Shown here piece by piece: positions 34,203-46,269 of a stretch of DNA of 64,000 bases. The stretch is taken from assembly GCA_050084515.1 (NCBI GenBank), contig CM114271.1, positions 48,794,001-48,858,000 on the forward strand. Reading direction: 5' to 3'. Position 1 is the stretch's first letter; the number at the start of each line of letters is the position of its first letter. The DNA comes from Blasia pusilla. Lineage: Eukaryota; Marchantiophyta; Marchantiopsida; Blasiales. The notes beneath the pieces are model-generated. The model worked only from the letters and a program-made list of their open reading frames with translations. It was not told the origin of the DNA and searched no databases. Both the position numbers and the translations under genes were made by a program.

Positions 34203-37200
34203 ATGGAAACTCAGGAGACGGGACGAGGGAAGACGGTTTGTGTAACAGGAGCGGGCGGATTTTATGGCTCTTGGATGGTTTCCCAGCTCCTGGAGCGAGG
34301 CTATCATGTGCGAGGTACGGTGAGGCATCCAGGTACTGTAATTCTCTGCACGCTAAACCTTCGTTCTGTCCATCAATCTCTTCTTCACATCGTCCTGAAG
34401 TGGGATCCGGTGCTTGTCTAGAGGTGGTGAACGAACCCAGCTAGCTCTGGCTCCCGATTTCACCTGTGATTCAGTTTCGTTAAATACTCGTATGTCGTGT
34501 TGATGGCCGAATGACGAGATGGCATTTTACAAACTTCCGATTTTATCCTTGAGTGATGATAGTATGCTGGAAAAGTAGCTGTCGATTCTGACTTTACGGT
34601 AGGGCAGCTAAAGAAATGGCTATTTGTGGATTACTTTCCGAAAGATCAGTCAATTGCTGCTGAACGAACGGCTGGCTAGCCGTGACTTCCATGCAAATCG
34701 GTTGATTACCGATCGATGACTTTCCTTTAGCGTCTTCAATTGGTAAGTGGAGGCTAACTGTAAATGCGTTTGTTCTCAGAAAATGAGGAGAAAAATGGCC
34801 ACTTGTGGAAAATGAAGGGCGCCAACGAAAGGCTTCAGCTGTTTAAGGCCGACGTGTTGGACTACGATGCAGTCGCTCTTACCGTTGCAGGATGTGCTGG
34901 AGTCTTCCACACAGCGTGCCCCGTCGTTGTCGACATGGACGATCCTGAGGTGAGCTTCGCCGCTATGAACGGCTTTCAATGATGCTTCCAAATTAACTAT
35001 GCGAACCTCGTGTAATGTCTCTAAAAATTCGTGAGGTGTGAAGCTAAACCACACTCTTCTATCCAAATCAGTTTACTTCTACCTCGGGCTTTCTTTTGAA
35101 TTCGCTGTCTCCTAGTTCGTGGGTTTCCCATCGGTGGTCTTGTTCTGAGCTGTAGTCTGGCATCGAACAGAATTCATGTAGCTCTGCGGTATGATTTAAA
35201 GCTTTCATCCATAAATAGTCTCCAGGAAATTTGGAAACGAGTAGACAATGTGGGAAGTGAGAAGAGTTATCTTCATAATCGAATAACTCTATCGGCGAGA
35301 AAATTTTGGGCACCCATCTATTTGGAATCAGGAGATTGTGGACGTTTGGCTTACCTGAAACTTTGAGAGACGTGCTTTATTTTCCTGTGATATGAAAGCA
35401 GGAGGCTATGGTAAAACATGCATTCGAGGATCGATGAATTGGTACTTTTGATGAAGATTACTCACTAATCTCCTGAAGGTTGTTCTGTCTTCTGTTGCAG
35501 AAGGAGATGATTCAGCCCTGTGTCCAAGGAACCTTGAATGTCCTGAAAGCATCATTCAATGCAAAAGTAGGGCGAGTCATCTACACAGCAAGTATTCTCA
35601 CTATGATGTATAACAAAGAAAACGATGGCAAGCTATGTGATGAGACCTGCTGGTCTGATCCCGACTTCTATCAAAGCATTGGGGTATGTCCATCCACACC
35701 AGCTACCCAGTGCTGTCATCACTTTCATGGATTTTTATCTCCATGCTGGTGTTCAAGAAACTTTGGCACCACTTCATCCACTGAGGTTGAAATCCCCTTT
35801 TCTTGCACCTACCTTGGAAACGCAAGTGGCTTTTGGCTCCAAGTTAGCAGAAAGAAACCCCTTGTCTGTATTCTCTTCACGCACACAAGATGCACAATGC
35901 TGATCTGTAACAGACAGGACTCACAACTGACTCGCCAGACTCTTGCGGTCGCAGTACTGGTATTGTGTAGCAAAAGTACAAGCCGAGAGAGCAGCATGGA
36001 AATTTGCAGAGGAGAAAGGGTTGGATTTGATCTCCATTTCTCCAGCTACGACATTTGGACCCACGCTGCAGAAAGAGACGAACTTGAGCTCTGCTGCCAT
36101 GCTAAATGTCTTTTTAGGTGAGCGGACCTTCACACTTCCTGGCTTTAATGGTGGTAACAACAATATGTATGAATGTATTCATGAAGTAGTTACCAGCGGT
36201 TTGGACTGGGTTAGGTGGGGGTTGTCTGTTTGTGAGCTTCCAAGACTTGCTTAATCCATGGGAATTGGTAACCAATACACCACCTTTGACCTTCGATGAT
36301 TTTAGATCAAAGCTGTTCTTGGCCTTAACTTCTGAATGAATACGGCGTGTCGAAGAAGGCCATTAAAAGTGTGGAGTTAGATCGTATGGACATTGGGATA
36401 GCCCTGAGTAACTAGTTGTTGGATTACTGATTTTCTGACAGCCCACAGATATGTCTCTCCCTCTCTTCTGAGTTATATTGCTTACATCTTCTCTGGTTAT
36501 GATAATAAAAAAGAATGGACCCTACTTTATTGTTCCCTGCACAGGCTCATACATTGAATCTCATACAGCCGGCCCTTAAACAATCGGTAATGAATAAATT
36601 GACCTCTTACCCAAGGGGAACGAATGCCACACCAAGAAAGAACTGAGAAAAAGACGGAATGGTCGTCCAGAGTAAGTAACAATTCCTGATGTTCAATTGT
36701 AAAGATCAAACAACGATGTAGGAACGTCGCTGTGAGAATCTGGTTCCTCCTGGTCATGGAAGCACTCACATTGATGACAGGAAGCTTTGAAAGAAATCCT
36801 TTGTGTATTTCTCATGTTTGAGTTGTAATATCTGTCGATATTGTCGGACTTCCCTTTCTGTGACCAAAAACTGTTTCCGATTAAAGATTCCCGGCAATGT
36901 ACAGGGTCCCACGGGAGAACTCCCCGAACCCTGGCAGGAACCATAGTTGTTGAGGGGGAGAATGAAAAAGAAAGTAGAGAGCAAATGAATGATTTTCCCA
37001 ATGAAAAGTTGGAAATAAATTCCACATGGTCACCAGTGCTAGTCGGTGAATGGACTTCTTAATTGATTGAGATACCACGAGACGTCACTCAGCTATCCAG
37101 TGCAGCAAGGAATCTAGGTTATTGATGACGATACTTTTGGTGGTACTCGGTTGCCTATCGCGGCACAGGTTGATGCTTTTGGAGTGAATTTCGCAAAAGT

Positions 37201-38166
37201 GAAGCAAACAGTCACGGGAGGTTTCATCACCCGACTGGTTTCTCATACGATTGTTCATATGTTTGAAGAGGTCATTAGAAAGAATGACCTCTTGCATACG
37301 AAAATCGTTGAGAAATTCGATGAGCATTTGATCTCAGCAACATTGTCTTGTGTAGAATTGCCCCTATGTTCGCAGATGGTGACGAGAAGGAAGCTTCCGA
37401 TGAGCCACGCTGTTGTCTGTTCTGAATCACAGGGTCGAAGCGCACATTCAGTTACGTCTACTGCGGACCAGTCGACGTAAGAGATGTCGCCGCGGCACAT
37501 ATTCTACTTTTCGAAACTCCATCGGCATCAGGGCGGTACATCTGTGCCGAGAGGTTCGCTCCCTTCAGTGAAATCATGGAGGGCGTCGCTAAGCTTTATC
37601 CGGACGAAAACATCCCTCAGTAAGTGCTCTCTTTCACTTCTGGTATACTTGGTGCATGCAGCTCACAACGTTGCGAAAAGGAGCCGGTTTCTACGTTTAG
37701 GTAGTGCGGTAGGAATTGAGATAGCTTAGACTAGACGAATCGTTTGGTTTACTATCACTTCATGTGCTTCTTCTCCTTCAGTTTGTAACCTAACCTCGCG
37801 AGTATGAACTTCGATTCGGAATCGAGTGGGGCAAGCTGTAAACCTGCCTCTCTACCTAGCATGTCTTATTCCATGCGCTCAGCTCTAGGCAGAGCATGAA
37901 ATAAAAGCTGCATCTTGTTTCTTTTCGTGCGCAGGGCGGAAGGAGACACGCAACCGTGGCTGGTGCGTTCCCGATCACCATCCATGAAGCTGCTAGAACT
38001 GGGATTCGTTTTCAGACCTCACGAGCAAACCCTGATAGACAGCTTTGCATGTGCTGAAGAAAGAGGACTAATTACACCCAAGGCAAAGTCGAAGCGCAAG
38101 GTAGAGAAGATCGTGGAGTCACCGGGGATTCCGAGCGATGTGCCTTCGCCACCCCTAAGTCCCTAG
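34203..38166 (+). CDS. cinnamoyl-CoA reductase-like NADPH-dependent reductase (extended SDR), 6 exons
   Basis: Exons: 34203-34332, 34780-34949, 35501-35683, 35955-36117, 37433-37619, 37935-38166. All introns are GT-AG, phases fit, and the total is 1065 nt (354 aa plus TAG). The N-terminus carries the Rossmann dinucleotide-binding motif ([17 protein letters not shown]). The catalytic Ser (YTAS, residue 131), Tyr164 and Lys168 (YWYCVAK) are present. [25 protein letters not shown] and the C-terminal [14 protein letters not shown] match the CCR/dihydroflavonol-reductase group. The CCR signature NWYCYGK is changed to YWYCVAK, so activity on hydroxycinnamoyl-CoAs is not assured; it may be a CCR-like or phenylacetaldehyde/anthocyanidin-reductase-type enzyme. 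Likely cytosolic. A basic, Pro/Ser-rich tail of about 25 residues follows the usual end. The first ATG in this frame gives the normal family start. Confidence 0.92.
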
Positions 38167-38786
38167 ATGACCTTCTCCTTCGTATCGCCTCATGATGCAT
38201 TCGGTCATCATGAGCCTTTGGACTCGCATATCCATCCACGGGAGGCATTCTATTGCATAACTAGTGGGAAATGTCAGCAGCTCCTTCGAAAGAGCTTGAA
38301 GCACTCGTCAGTGGAAATTTCTTGGCCCACGTCTCGGCTCCAGACGCGTTGTTATCACCACGATGTGTAGAACGGTACAAATCTGAGACTAGTTTCTCGA
38401 GCAGAGAAATGTCTGCGACTGCCGTCCTTTCACTGCTTTGGCTGCTCTCACGGGTACCGAAAATTACTGGCCTTACAATTGTATCCCATATTCGACAATG
38501 AAAACTAGCCACAACTCGCGAGAGGAGGGTATGCTCTGCCGTACAATTTTCAATTATTTGCGTGGAAAAGGCTTACGGATACGAATTTAATCGGAGTGTC
38601 TTATCATTGCGAGGGCTATCATTGCGGAAAGGTAATCAATCGCTTCTTGGTGTTAGCGAACCTCCCGATCACCCTGGAAGTTTGCCGTTCGGACTATTCA
38701 CACGCGATCGCAGCGAGGCAGATGTGGAAACCTGGCTGGGAGATCAACGTTTCCTCTCCTAACAGATCGTCGGCTGTTGTCACGTC

Positions 38787-38819
38787 GTTACCACGCGCAT
38801 CCTGCCGGCGCGTGGTAAC
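38787..38819. repeat. perfect 12-bp hairpin
   Basis: GTTACCACGCGC at 38787-38798 pairs perfectly with 38808-38819 across a 9-nt loop. Pairing nearly continues outward (CACGT on the left, ACGTG on the right, with a 3-nt offset). It lies about 620 bp past the reductase stop codon. Confidence 0.7.
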
Positions 38820-40718
38820 GTGATGGATTTCAATCATCTTGGACGTTACCATAGAAAATCCGCGAGCGCATTATCAGGGAGGACTGGGAGGCACCGGCGC
38901 AACGGGCCTCGGCCGGGCGACATATCCAGATGGCAGAACCGACAGCCTTTACTGCACTTGAAGGCTGAAGAATGGGAGGGCAGATTTCAGGCGATATACC
39001 CAGAACAGTCTTGGCCCCTAACAGCCGAGATCTGTCGCCGCTAGCTCTGAGCCGCATGGGATGTTGTAGGCCAATCACGAATGAAACCGCCGCCTAGAGC
39101 TCGTGGGTTAGCATATCAGGCGTTCCCCTCGTTGTGGGGTTTTCTGTCAACGGTTTGAATCGAACTTACCGCCTTCGCCGTCTCGTGCCGCAAGGGGTTG
39201 AGTTTCGCAAGATAATCGTTTGTGCAATCCTCCTGGGTGTGTGATAATCATCAGTCCTGAGTCGAGCTCGAGTCACCACACGGTCTAAGTTAAGTTTTCT
39301 ATCGATTAGGGTCTATGTTCTGACCCTCTATCGATTGTCAATTTGCGAATAACTCTGTCATACCGGAAAGACAAGAGCTTCCTTGATCTTCCAATTTTTT
39401 TCAATTCTTTGTACCATCAGTTCCCACAGGCGATCGGCCACAAGGTGGTTCACAAGTCTGGATTCTCCGAGCGTAGATTACACACTTCGAGCTCATGAAG
39501 CGACACGCAGAACGCATATGAACCTCAGAAGAATTGCAGTTCTGAAAAGGTAGAGGCTGTAAGTATCATTACTAACATTCCGCTCTAAGAGTCGTTCCAT
39601 TCTGTAAAGGTGCCAAACTGATACTGGTGGACACCACCGACGACCGACGAACGAACAGAGAGTGTAATGTCTCACCGTGACAGGGCCAACCTCCAGGACC
39701 CGGCAACCTAGTTCTCTTTGAGTTTCAAAAATAATTGGTAGGTGCCGTCCCTGCGGACCCACTCATTCTCGTGTCATGCTCAAGATTGGACGCTTCGAAA
39801 AGTGACGTTTCCTGCGAACTGTTACGCACTTTTGATCTTGTCGTCTTCATAGCTTTGCGATGCACAGGTAACGAACGCCATGCCGAGAGTGTGCTTAGAA
39901 TCCTCCTATCACTTTCTGGTGGGTCAAGGGGGCGACGGGTTTGTTGCACGTTATGGTAGGTGAATCCATCAAATTACCTGGCAGAACGAGGTTATTGCTC
40001 GAACTTTCAACACCAAGGGTCGTTATTCGAGGACAGATATTGCGACACTCAAGTCGACAAAGTCAAGAGCTATCCTAAGGAAGCCACGACGGTGGTGTCA
40101 CAAAATCAGCACCTGCGACGTGGACCCGCATGACGGAGTGACCAGGACGACTCAATGAGTGGCAACCCCACCACCGCCAGCGAAGTGATGATCGCCGGGA
40201 AGTGTGAGCAGCACGAAACCAGCAGACCCAGCAGCCAAATTCCAGCGCTTGCCTTGCCTTTCATCGCATCGCCTCTCTGACAGACGTAGCAAGCCCTCTA
40301 CGATGCCTTTGCTGCACGAAAAGAAGCTGCTTATTATCTTGACTTGTGCACTGAAAACGACTCGCACATGCGTTTTGAGAGTGGCCTTTGCGAGCCTTCG
40401 ATGACGTCATGGAACGGACTCTCGTCTCTCATGGTGGAACTCCGCCTTTCATGTGCTGCTGCGATCGATTCTTCTCGAAGGGATCGATCGGGCGTCTGCG
40501 TCTTCCACAGGCGAGAGCGGTTAGATGAACACCGGCGGTGCACTGAGTAGAGACGAATACTCGCGGCATTATGGTATGCCTCGAACGGTGGATCCTGGTC
40601 CGATTCCTGCGCTCATGGGAACTCAAGCATCGAGGAGATCGTCAGAGAGGAGAGTAATCAGCAATATGAAAACGAGCGCGAAACACGGTGTTCAAAGATC
40701 GCAGCAGAAATTCACACG

Positions 40719-40920
40719 CTGCCTTGAACATAGCTCTTTGAAGCTGTGAACCTGACCGTCCCAAGATCAGACCAGCATTCCGTGGGAATTCCCGTCATCC
40801 CACGAACTCAGTGAGTAATTACAGGGATCCGCATGCTGCCTTGAACCTCTTCGAAATTGTGACCCTGACTGTCCCGAGATCAGACCAAGGTGCCGAGAGA
40901 ATTCGCGTCATCCCATGATC
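40719..40920. repeat. imperfect tandem duplication, period about 116 bp
   Basis: Two copies start with 'GCTGCCTTGAAC' at 40719 and 40835. They share 'TGACYGTCCC.AGATCAGACCA' and 'GAATTC.CGTCATCCCA.GA'. Divergence is moderate, so the duplication is not recent. No function is apparent. Confidence 0.75.
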
Positions 40921-42155
40921 CGAGATAATACCTTCCGAATATGACCATAAATCCCCGGGACAGCGGATTCCTGGAGAGGGGAGCTCTCTCAGTTTCATAC
41001 TGAGATAGACAAAGACGAAGAACTCAGAAGGAGACTGTTATACGGCGACTCGGTTGTCTGGACGAAAAGTGGTAGGCTCTGGTGCTCTTGGTCCACAAAA
41101 GATTGGTACCACACTTCCCAAATTTTTTGGCTCCGGATTAGCTGACATCACTGCATTGGCAGTACGATCTCATTTTCTTTCGGTTCCGGCTTCATTTCGT
41201 AACAACCCGGTTGCAACCCCTTCAGGTCTCAATCACTGCTGCCAACCCTAGGTCGCCTCACCTCGTCAGACGTAATTGTCTTGGGCACGAGAGATTGTAA
41301 CCTGCCTGCACTCACTTAGTATGATGTGATCTATTCCGTGAGGAGTCCCACGTAGAGACTTTCCAGAGACTTGATTTCCACATGATTGACCTCTCCATGT
41401 GTGGCCTTTCGAGATTTGGGTGGAGCGCCATGAGGACATATTTTTCTCTACCTTAGTTATTACGCGACTAGCTAATCACATGAGAGAAATTATTTGAGAG
41501 AGCCTTTTTTATTTGCAAATACCTCTTAAAAATTTTGTGCAAGCATGATTAATCCTTTCACTCCCGGTTCATGACATGGGATGCGCACTAGTGTTATATT
41601 AAGGGCACCCCATGCGAGAATTGGGAGATGTTCGCTGTGGGAAGGCTTGTTTCTAATAATATTATGGATGGTGTCTCTCAAAAATTGCTAGTGGTCATTG
41701 CATTCGATCCCTAAGGGGTTCATGCCAATAAGGGCCCTGGATGGCATACGGATAACACAAAAATAGTAGGTAAGATATTCATACTATCCGATCAGTAAGG
41801 TTGCCACGAATAATTTCTATGCCCAAAAGTTTTGGGTGTAAAAAATTCTGGAATCGACCTTCAAGGATTTCTTTCATGCGCATGTCACACCATATCTTGC
41901 CTCTCTACACCTTCGACCACTGCCAACTTTGGGGGAGCAAGATTCCCATCGAGTACGTGAGGCAGTACATAGCCACATCTTCCATGATAACTTTCAATTT
42001 CTATTTGAATTTCACAACATCCACGATGATGGCTTTGATGGAAGGAGAAATGCAATTTCCAACCAATATGCAGTCCTGGTTTTGGATTTTTTTTAACCAA
42101 AAAGAGGGCATGTCGTGTTGGTATTTTTTTAACACGGCATGCCAAAAAATACGTT

Positions 42156-42183
42156 GTGTTAGTGCTCGCATAAGCACTAACAC
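42156..42183. repeat. perfect 11-bp hairpin within TAACACGG repeats
   Basis: GTGTTAGTGCT (42156-42166) pairs with 42173-42183 across a 6-nt loop. The surrounding 110 bp repeat the word TAACACGG four times, twice as TAACACGGCATG. Confidence 0.7.
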
Positions 42184-43869
42184 GGCATGGAGGGGTAGTA
42201 CTACGGGGAGATACAGAAAGCATTAACACGGGGAAGTAACACGGTGTGGAGAAACAAGAGTTGAGTGAGTCCAAATATTTTTACTACAACTCACATCTCT
42301 ATTCACATCCAAAGGTTGAGAAGTTACTTGCAAAATAACTTGCATTCAAAATCGTGTACTAGTAGGGGATGTAACGAAAGACGCCAAGCATTACGTGGCA
42401 ATCTCAACACAAATTCACAGTTAGTGCATGAATTCATCTCATGTAAATCAAAGTTACCCAACGTCCACAATTGCAAGAGATTCATTGCTCTTAGAGAACG
42501 TGTGCACTATGTTTAGGAGCATTATACAAGTTTTGAATGCAATGGCCTCTTTTTGTTACAAACCCAAAATCTTCTTCGTTTTAATGTTTGGCGAAATTGA
42601 GGTTGTGAGTAGTGCAAGCCCACTCCTTGTTGAAATGCTAGTGGTGAGAATCCTTGGTTGGCTTCCTCGGAAAATATGGGCAATTCCCAGCATCTCAAGG
42701 GCCCCCTTGCATGTCGTCGGTAATTACCTAGTTTCCGGAATGCTCTTCCCAAAAGTGTACCATTTCCTGGCCAGACCCTATAATATCTAAGGCTCTATTA
42801 GAAGCTAATGCCCAAGATCTCGCCAATGCATGTGTCAGAAATTGGAAAACCAGCAAGTTTACATGCATGGCAAAGCCACATTTGTTGGAAGGATGAACAA
42901 GTGGATCTTTTTTAAATATTAGAGTAGATAATGGCCACCCGTTAGAGGGGATGTGTTTTCAAATGTTGTACACCACGACACAAATTTTCTCTCTGGGCAT
43001 CCAATCTACATCATAAGGCTCCAATTCAAATAATTTAGACCATGGGCAAGGACAAAAAGTATTTTAGTCATAGGATGCCAAGGTTTGTTCAACTTTGTTG
43101 GATGGGGATGAGCCAGAGGAGGGAATATCCCTTCTTCATTTCAGTGTGCTCTCTTGTTGAGTCATTCTCTTGCATCAGCTCTTTTCTACTCTCTATTGTG
43201 ACCAAGGTTTAGCACATCCCAAATTTTTTAGTAAAAAAAACTACTTTTTCCAATGCTACGGACTATATGCAATTCGTACCTAAGGATCTGAAACACCAAA
43301 ATCTAGGGTCCCTATGAGGTTAACTCCATCACTCTGATCTTGGCTTACAAACTATTAAAAGAAAAAGTCAAAATAATCTTATATCTTACAAAATTGCTAC
43401 TCACATTTCATACATACCTTATATACCAGCTACAAAATCATGTAGCAATTATTAGGAAGTGCATGCCCTTTATTACAAAGTGATGGGAGGATTATTCTCG
43501 TAAGCTATAAGGACTCCTTTAATTCTTTCAAGCAAGATGTTAGGGATAACAAGTCGTAGGAGCATTGGTAGTGGGTTCCATATCATAGATATTGATGTGG
43601 CGTTGTTGCCACAAGCTTGTTGGGCGCCAAGGCCCCTTCGCACCTTAAACTACCCCCACCCCATCCCCTCTCCATTTTTCTCCCCTTCACATGGGGGGAG
43701 AAGAATTCATTTTTGTGATTCTTCTCCGACTCTTTTGATTTCCTAGAAGTTACTACATGGAGAGTTTTTTTATTTCAACAACTCCCTGAGTACTTTAGGT
43801 GGAACATGATAGAAGAAGACATTCATATTTCATGGTGTATGTTTTCATACTAAAGTTTATATGTTTGTA

Positions 43870-43900
43870 TGTGGTGTGGATATTTTGTATCCACACCACA
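43870..43900. repeat. perfect 13-bp hairpin
   Basis: TGTGGTGTGGATA (43870-43882) pairs perfectly with 43888-43900 across a 5-nt loop (TTTTG). Confidence 0.8.
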
Positions 43901-45309
43901 CACAAAATTCCTTTGTGAGGAAGTTGTTGGAGATAGCCAAAATTTTCAATTAATCTTTCGGCAATGGGGAGAAAATTTTTAGCAAATGGCCTCCCATGAT
44001 ATGTTGGATTGGTGGAGTATCTTTTCAAATTAGATTAAAGGAGAGAATTGTACAAGATGGATTGAATCCAACTTTGAGAATAGATTGGTGACTAAATTTA
44101 TGAACCCGCTCAGGCTGAAATTGTTTGCCAACTTCTATGGAAATCTAAAAAGCACTTAGACGCTTCTTTGTTAATTTCATAACTCATACCAATATCCATG
44201 ACCAGATTCTTTAGAATGCTTCTCGCACGCTTTGTTAAATGTATGTTTTTTCAAGTTATTGGTACAGTATCATGCAAGGAAGACACATTAATAGATTCTT
44301 GACCCAATTGGTAACGTCCTTGGAATTGGTCTCCTTGAGGAAAAATTGAGTAGTTCCTTTTCAAACTCTCTTTGGCCTCAAAATCCTCACATGAGCCCAT
44401 TTTTCATAGTGGACTTCGTCATCGAGTGTTTAGCCATATGGTTGGGCTCATCCTTTGACATTGGTGGTGACGATGTTCTCTAGTGTCAACCTTGGATAAT
44501 TTGAGACACTATAAACATCTTCAATTGTCAAAAACAAGCTAGATGGCACATCATGAGGCAATGGGTGACAGCCTATGGTTCTTAAGTTAGGAAGAGGAGA
44601 TAGCCTTCATTGTTTTAATTTTGCCCACAAAGAACTATGATCCAGTCAGTTTTTTTTTAGTCTTGAAGAATGATTGTCCATATCACCATAGTGGATAGCT
44701 ACATTCTTGATCAATTTTGAAATTTTGAGCATCAAAATTTTTTCCCACTAACTTATTCTTCTAAGACTAATTTTTTTCAAATTTGGCAAATCCATTGAAA
44801 TGAGCCCAATTCCTCTTCCATTTTTTCTCATCCAGTATTTTTAGCAAGTTCACCATTTGCATAATTTGACACCTTTATCCTCACCTTCTAAAGCTCCTCT
44901 TGAAGAATATCTTATTTTGTGGTGATATTAAGATGCAACTTCAACATGGCATCGATGATTCCTTAGATCACCTTTTTCCTATCCACCTTTGTAGATTTTT
45001 TCCCTCTTGAGGTATCTCTAGACTTGTCCCTTTTACTATTACCGTCTTGGTTGCAAGGCTAATGTCTTTGTGAGGCATTATGTCCATCTTCAACAAAACT
45101 TATGTTATAGCCATAACCAAAAGCATAAGTTTAGGGTAGTAGAAAATAGCCCCATGAAAGTTTCTTCTACTAATTGTTCCAACATACTAATAGTGTTATA
45201 TCATACGTGCATTCATCATAAATCCAAAATAAATAACATGGATTCAAAATCAAACATATTATATAATTTTTTCTTTTGAAGTCTTATAACCGTGACTTGG
45301 CTTTAGAGG

Positions 45310-45472
45310 ATATGTCATACGCATGCACATCGCTACACAACATACATCGGTGTCACCGACCACACATACAAACACATACAAGACCATGCTAACTCATGGC
45401 ATCCAAACATCGAGACAATAAATATATCTCCAATAAATCAAGTAACACTCTCACAATGTCTCACATGGTGCA

Positions 45473-45550
<78 letters not shown>

Positions 45551-46269
45551 AACCCACTCTCCTAATGAGAGGTTTGGGTTACATACAAAAGGCAAGGAGG
45601 ACCATAACTATGTCGCCTCATGCCAAGAGGTTCAACAAAGAGAGATAAGCTCCCTCTATTTGGGTATACCCCCTTCCCTCTCCCAAGATCTCTCCACTAT
45701 TACCTATGATCATAGGTCATCTCCTTGGCTCTTGACTTCTTGTAAGAGTTCAAAGGCCACTTTCTAAAGTGGAAATTCAACTATGCACAAAATAGTAATT
45801 TACCCAAAATAGTAAGTTTCTATGTATGGCTCCAAATGAGCCGAAACAAAGGCAAAACCTGCTCTCTCAAGTTACCCGTGGCCTCAGCAAGTCACACTCG
45901 ACCTCCATGATGGCACTCTACTATATCTCATCGATCTATCCTAAAAGACGTGATATCTGTTATGCGCATACATATCGTTACACAACATACATCACTGTCA
46001 TCGATCACACACACAAACACACATGATCTCATGCTTACTCATGGCATCCAAACGTCGAGACGATAAGCACCAAAATATCTCCAATTGCCGCCCTAGCTCG
46101 TGGTTAGGTCCCTCTAACTCCATATAGCCATTTATCCCTAGCTACCATGACATGCATCTCTAGGATGCTAAGAGCAAAAAGGTCGGGTGCTCATGTGACC
46201 CCATCGTTATTCATCTTCTTGTCATCCATGTTATAGACACAAGTCAAAATCTATAACTACCTATATATT
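45310..46269 (-). repeat. LTR-like / 3' non-coding region of the DNMT-PHD retrotransposon
   Basis: Immediately past the pol stop (46270, minus strand) lies non-coding DNA related to sequence at 57785-58090 and 60628-61160, next to the other integrase-PHD fragments. Part of it (45317-45440) is directly repeated at 45955-46075 ('CATACACATCGCTACACAACATACATC'-like blocks, 'CATGGCATCCAAAC.TCGAGAC'). A (CT)n tract at 45480-45546 has a counterpart at 60644-60705 with the same flanks ('GCACACAAATCTCT', 'GAGAGG.TTGG', 'GGCAAGGAGGACCATAACT'). This is most likely LTR sequence, but exact TG..CA ends could not be fixed. Confidence 0.55.
45480..45546. repeat. (CT)n microsatellite, about 67 bp
   Basis: An uninterrupted CT/TC run inside the LTR-like region. 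The 123-codon frame across it (45396-45767) is a translation artefact of Ser-Leu repeats. Confidence 0.95.

Larger units (their letters stand above)
38167..41400. other. no gene recognised downstream of the reductase
   Basis: GC-balanced DNA with many short frames on both strands (for example 38271-38501, 39735-39959, 40344-40550) but no family resemblance and no consistent frame. It may contain the 3' UTR of the reductase. Two small repeats inside are listed separately. Confidence 0.45.
41401..45300. other. AT-rich intergenic DNA with two hairpins
   Basis: No recognisable gene. The 141-codon plus frame at 41801-42226 and the overlapping 129-codon minus frame at 41885-42274 have no known motif. 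The word 'TAACACGG' recurs four times between 42130 and 42245, partly within a hairpin described separately. Confidence 0.45.

Noticed and set aside
37151-37480. 109-codon frame within the reductase gene
   Set aside because: It lies mostly in intron 5 and overlaps the start of exon 5 in the wrong frame.
41801-42274. Overlapping open frames of 141 and 129 codons
   Set aside because: Opposite-strand overlap, no family resemblance, and repeat words and a hairpin inside the segment.
45396-45767. Ser-Leu-repeat protein
   Set aside because: Translation of a (CT)n microsatellite in LTR-like DNA.
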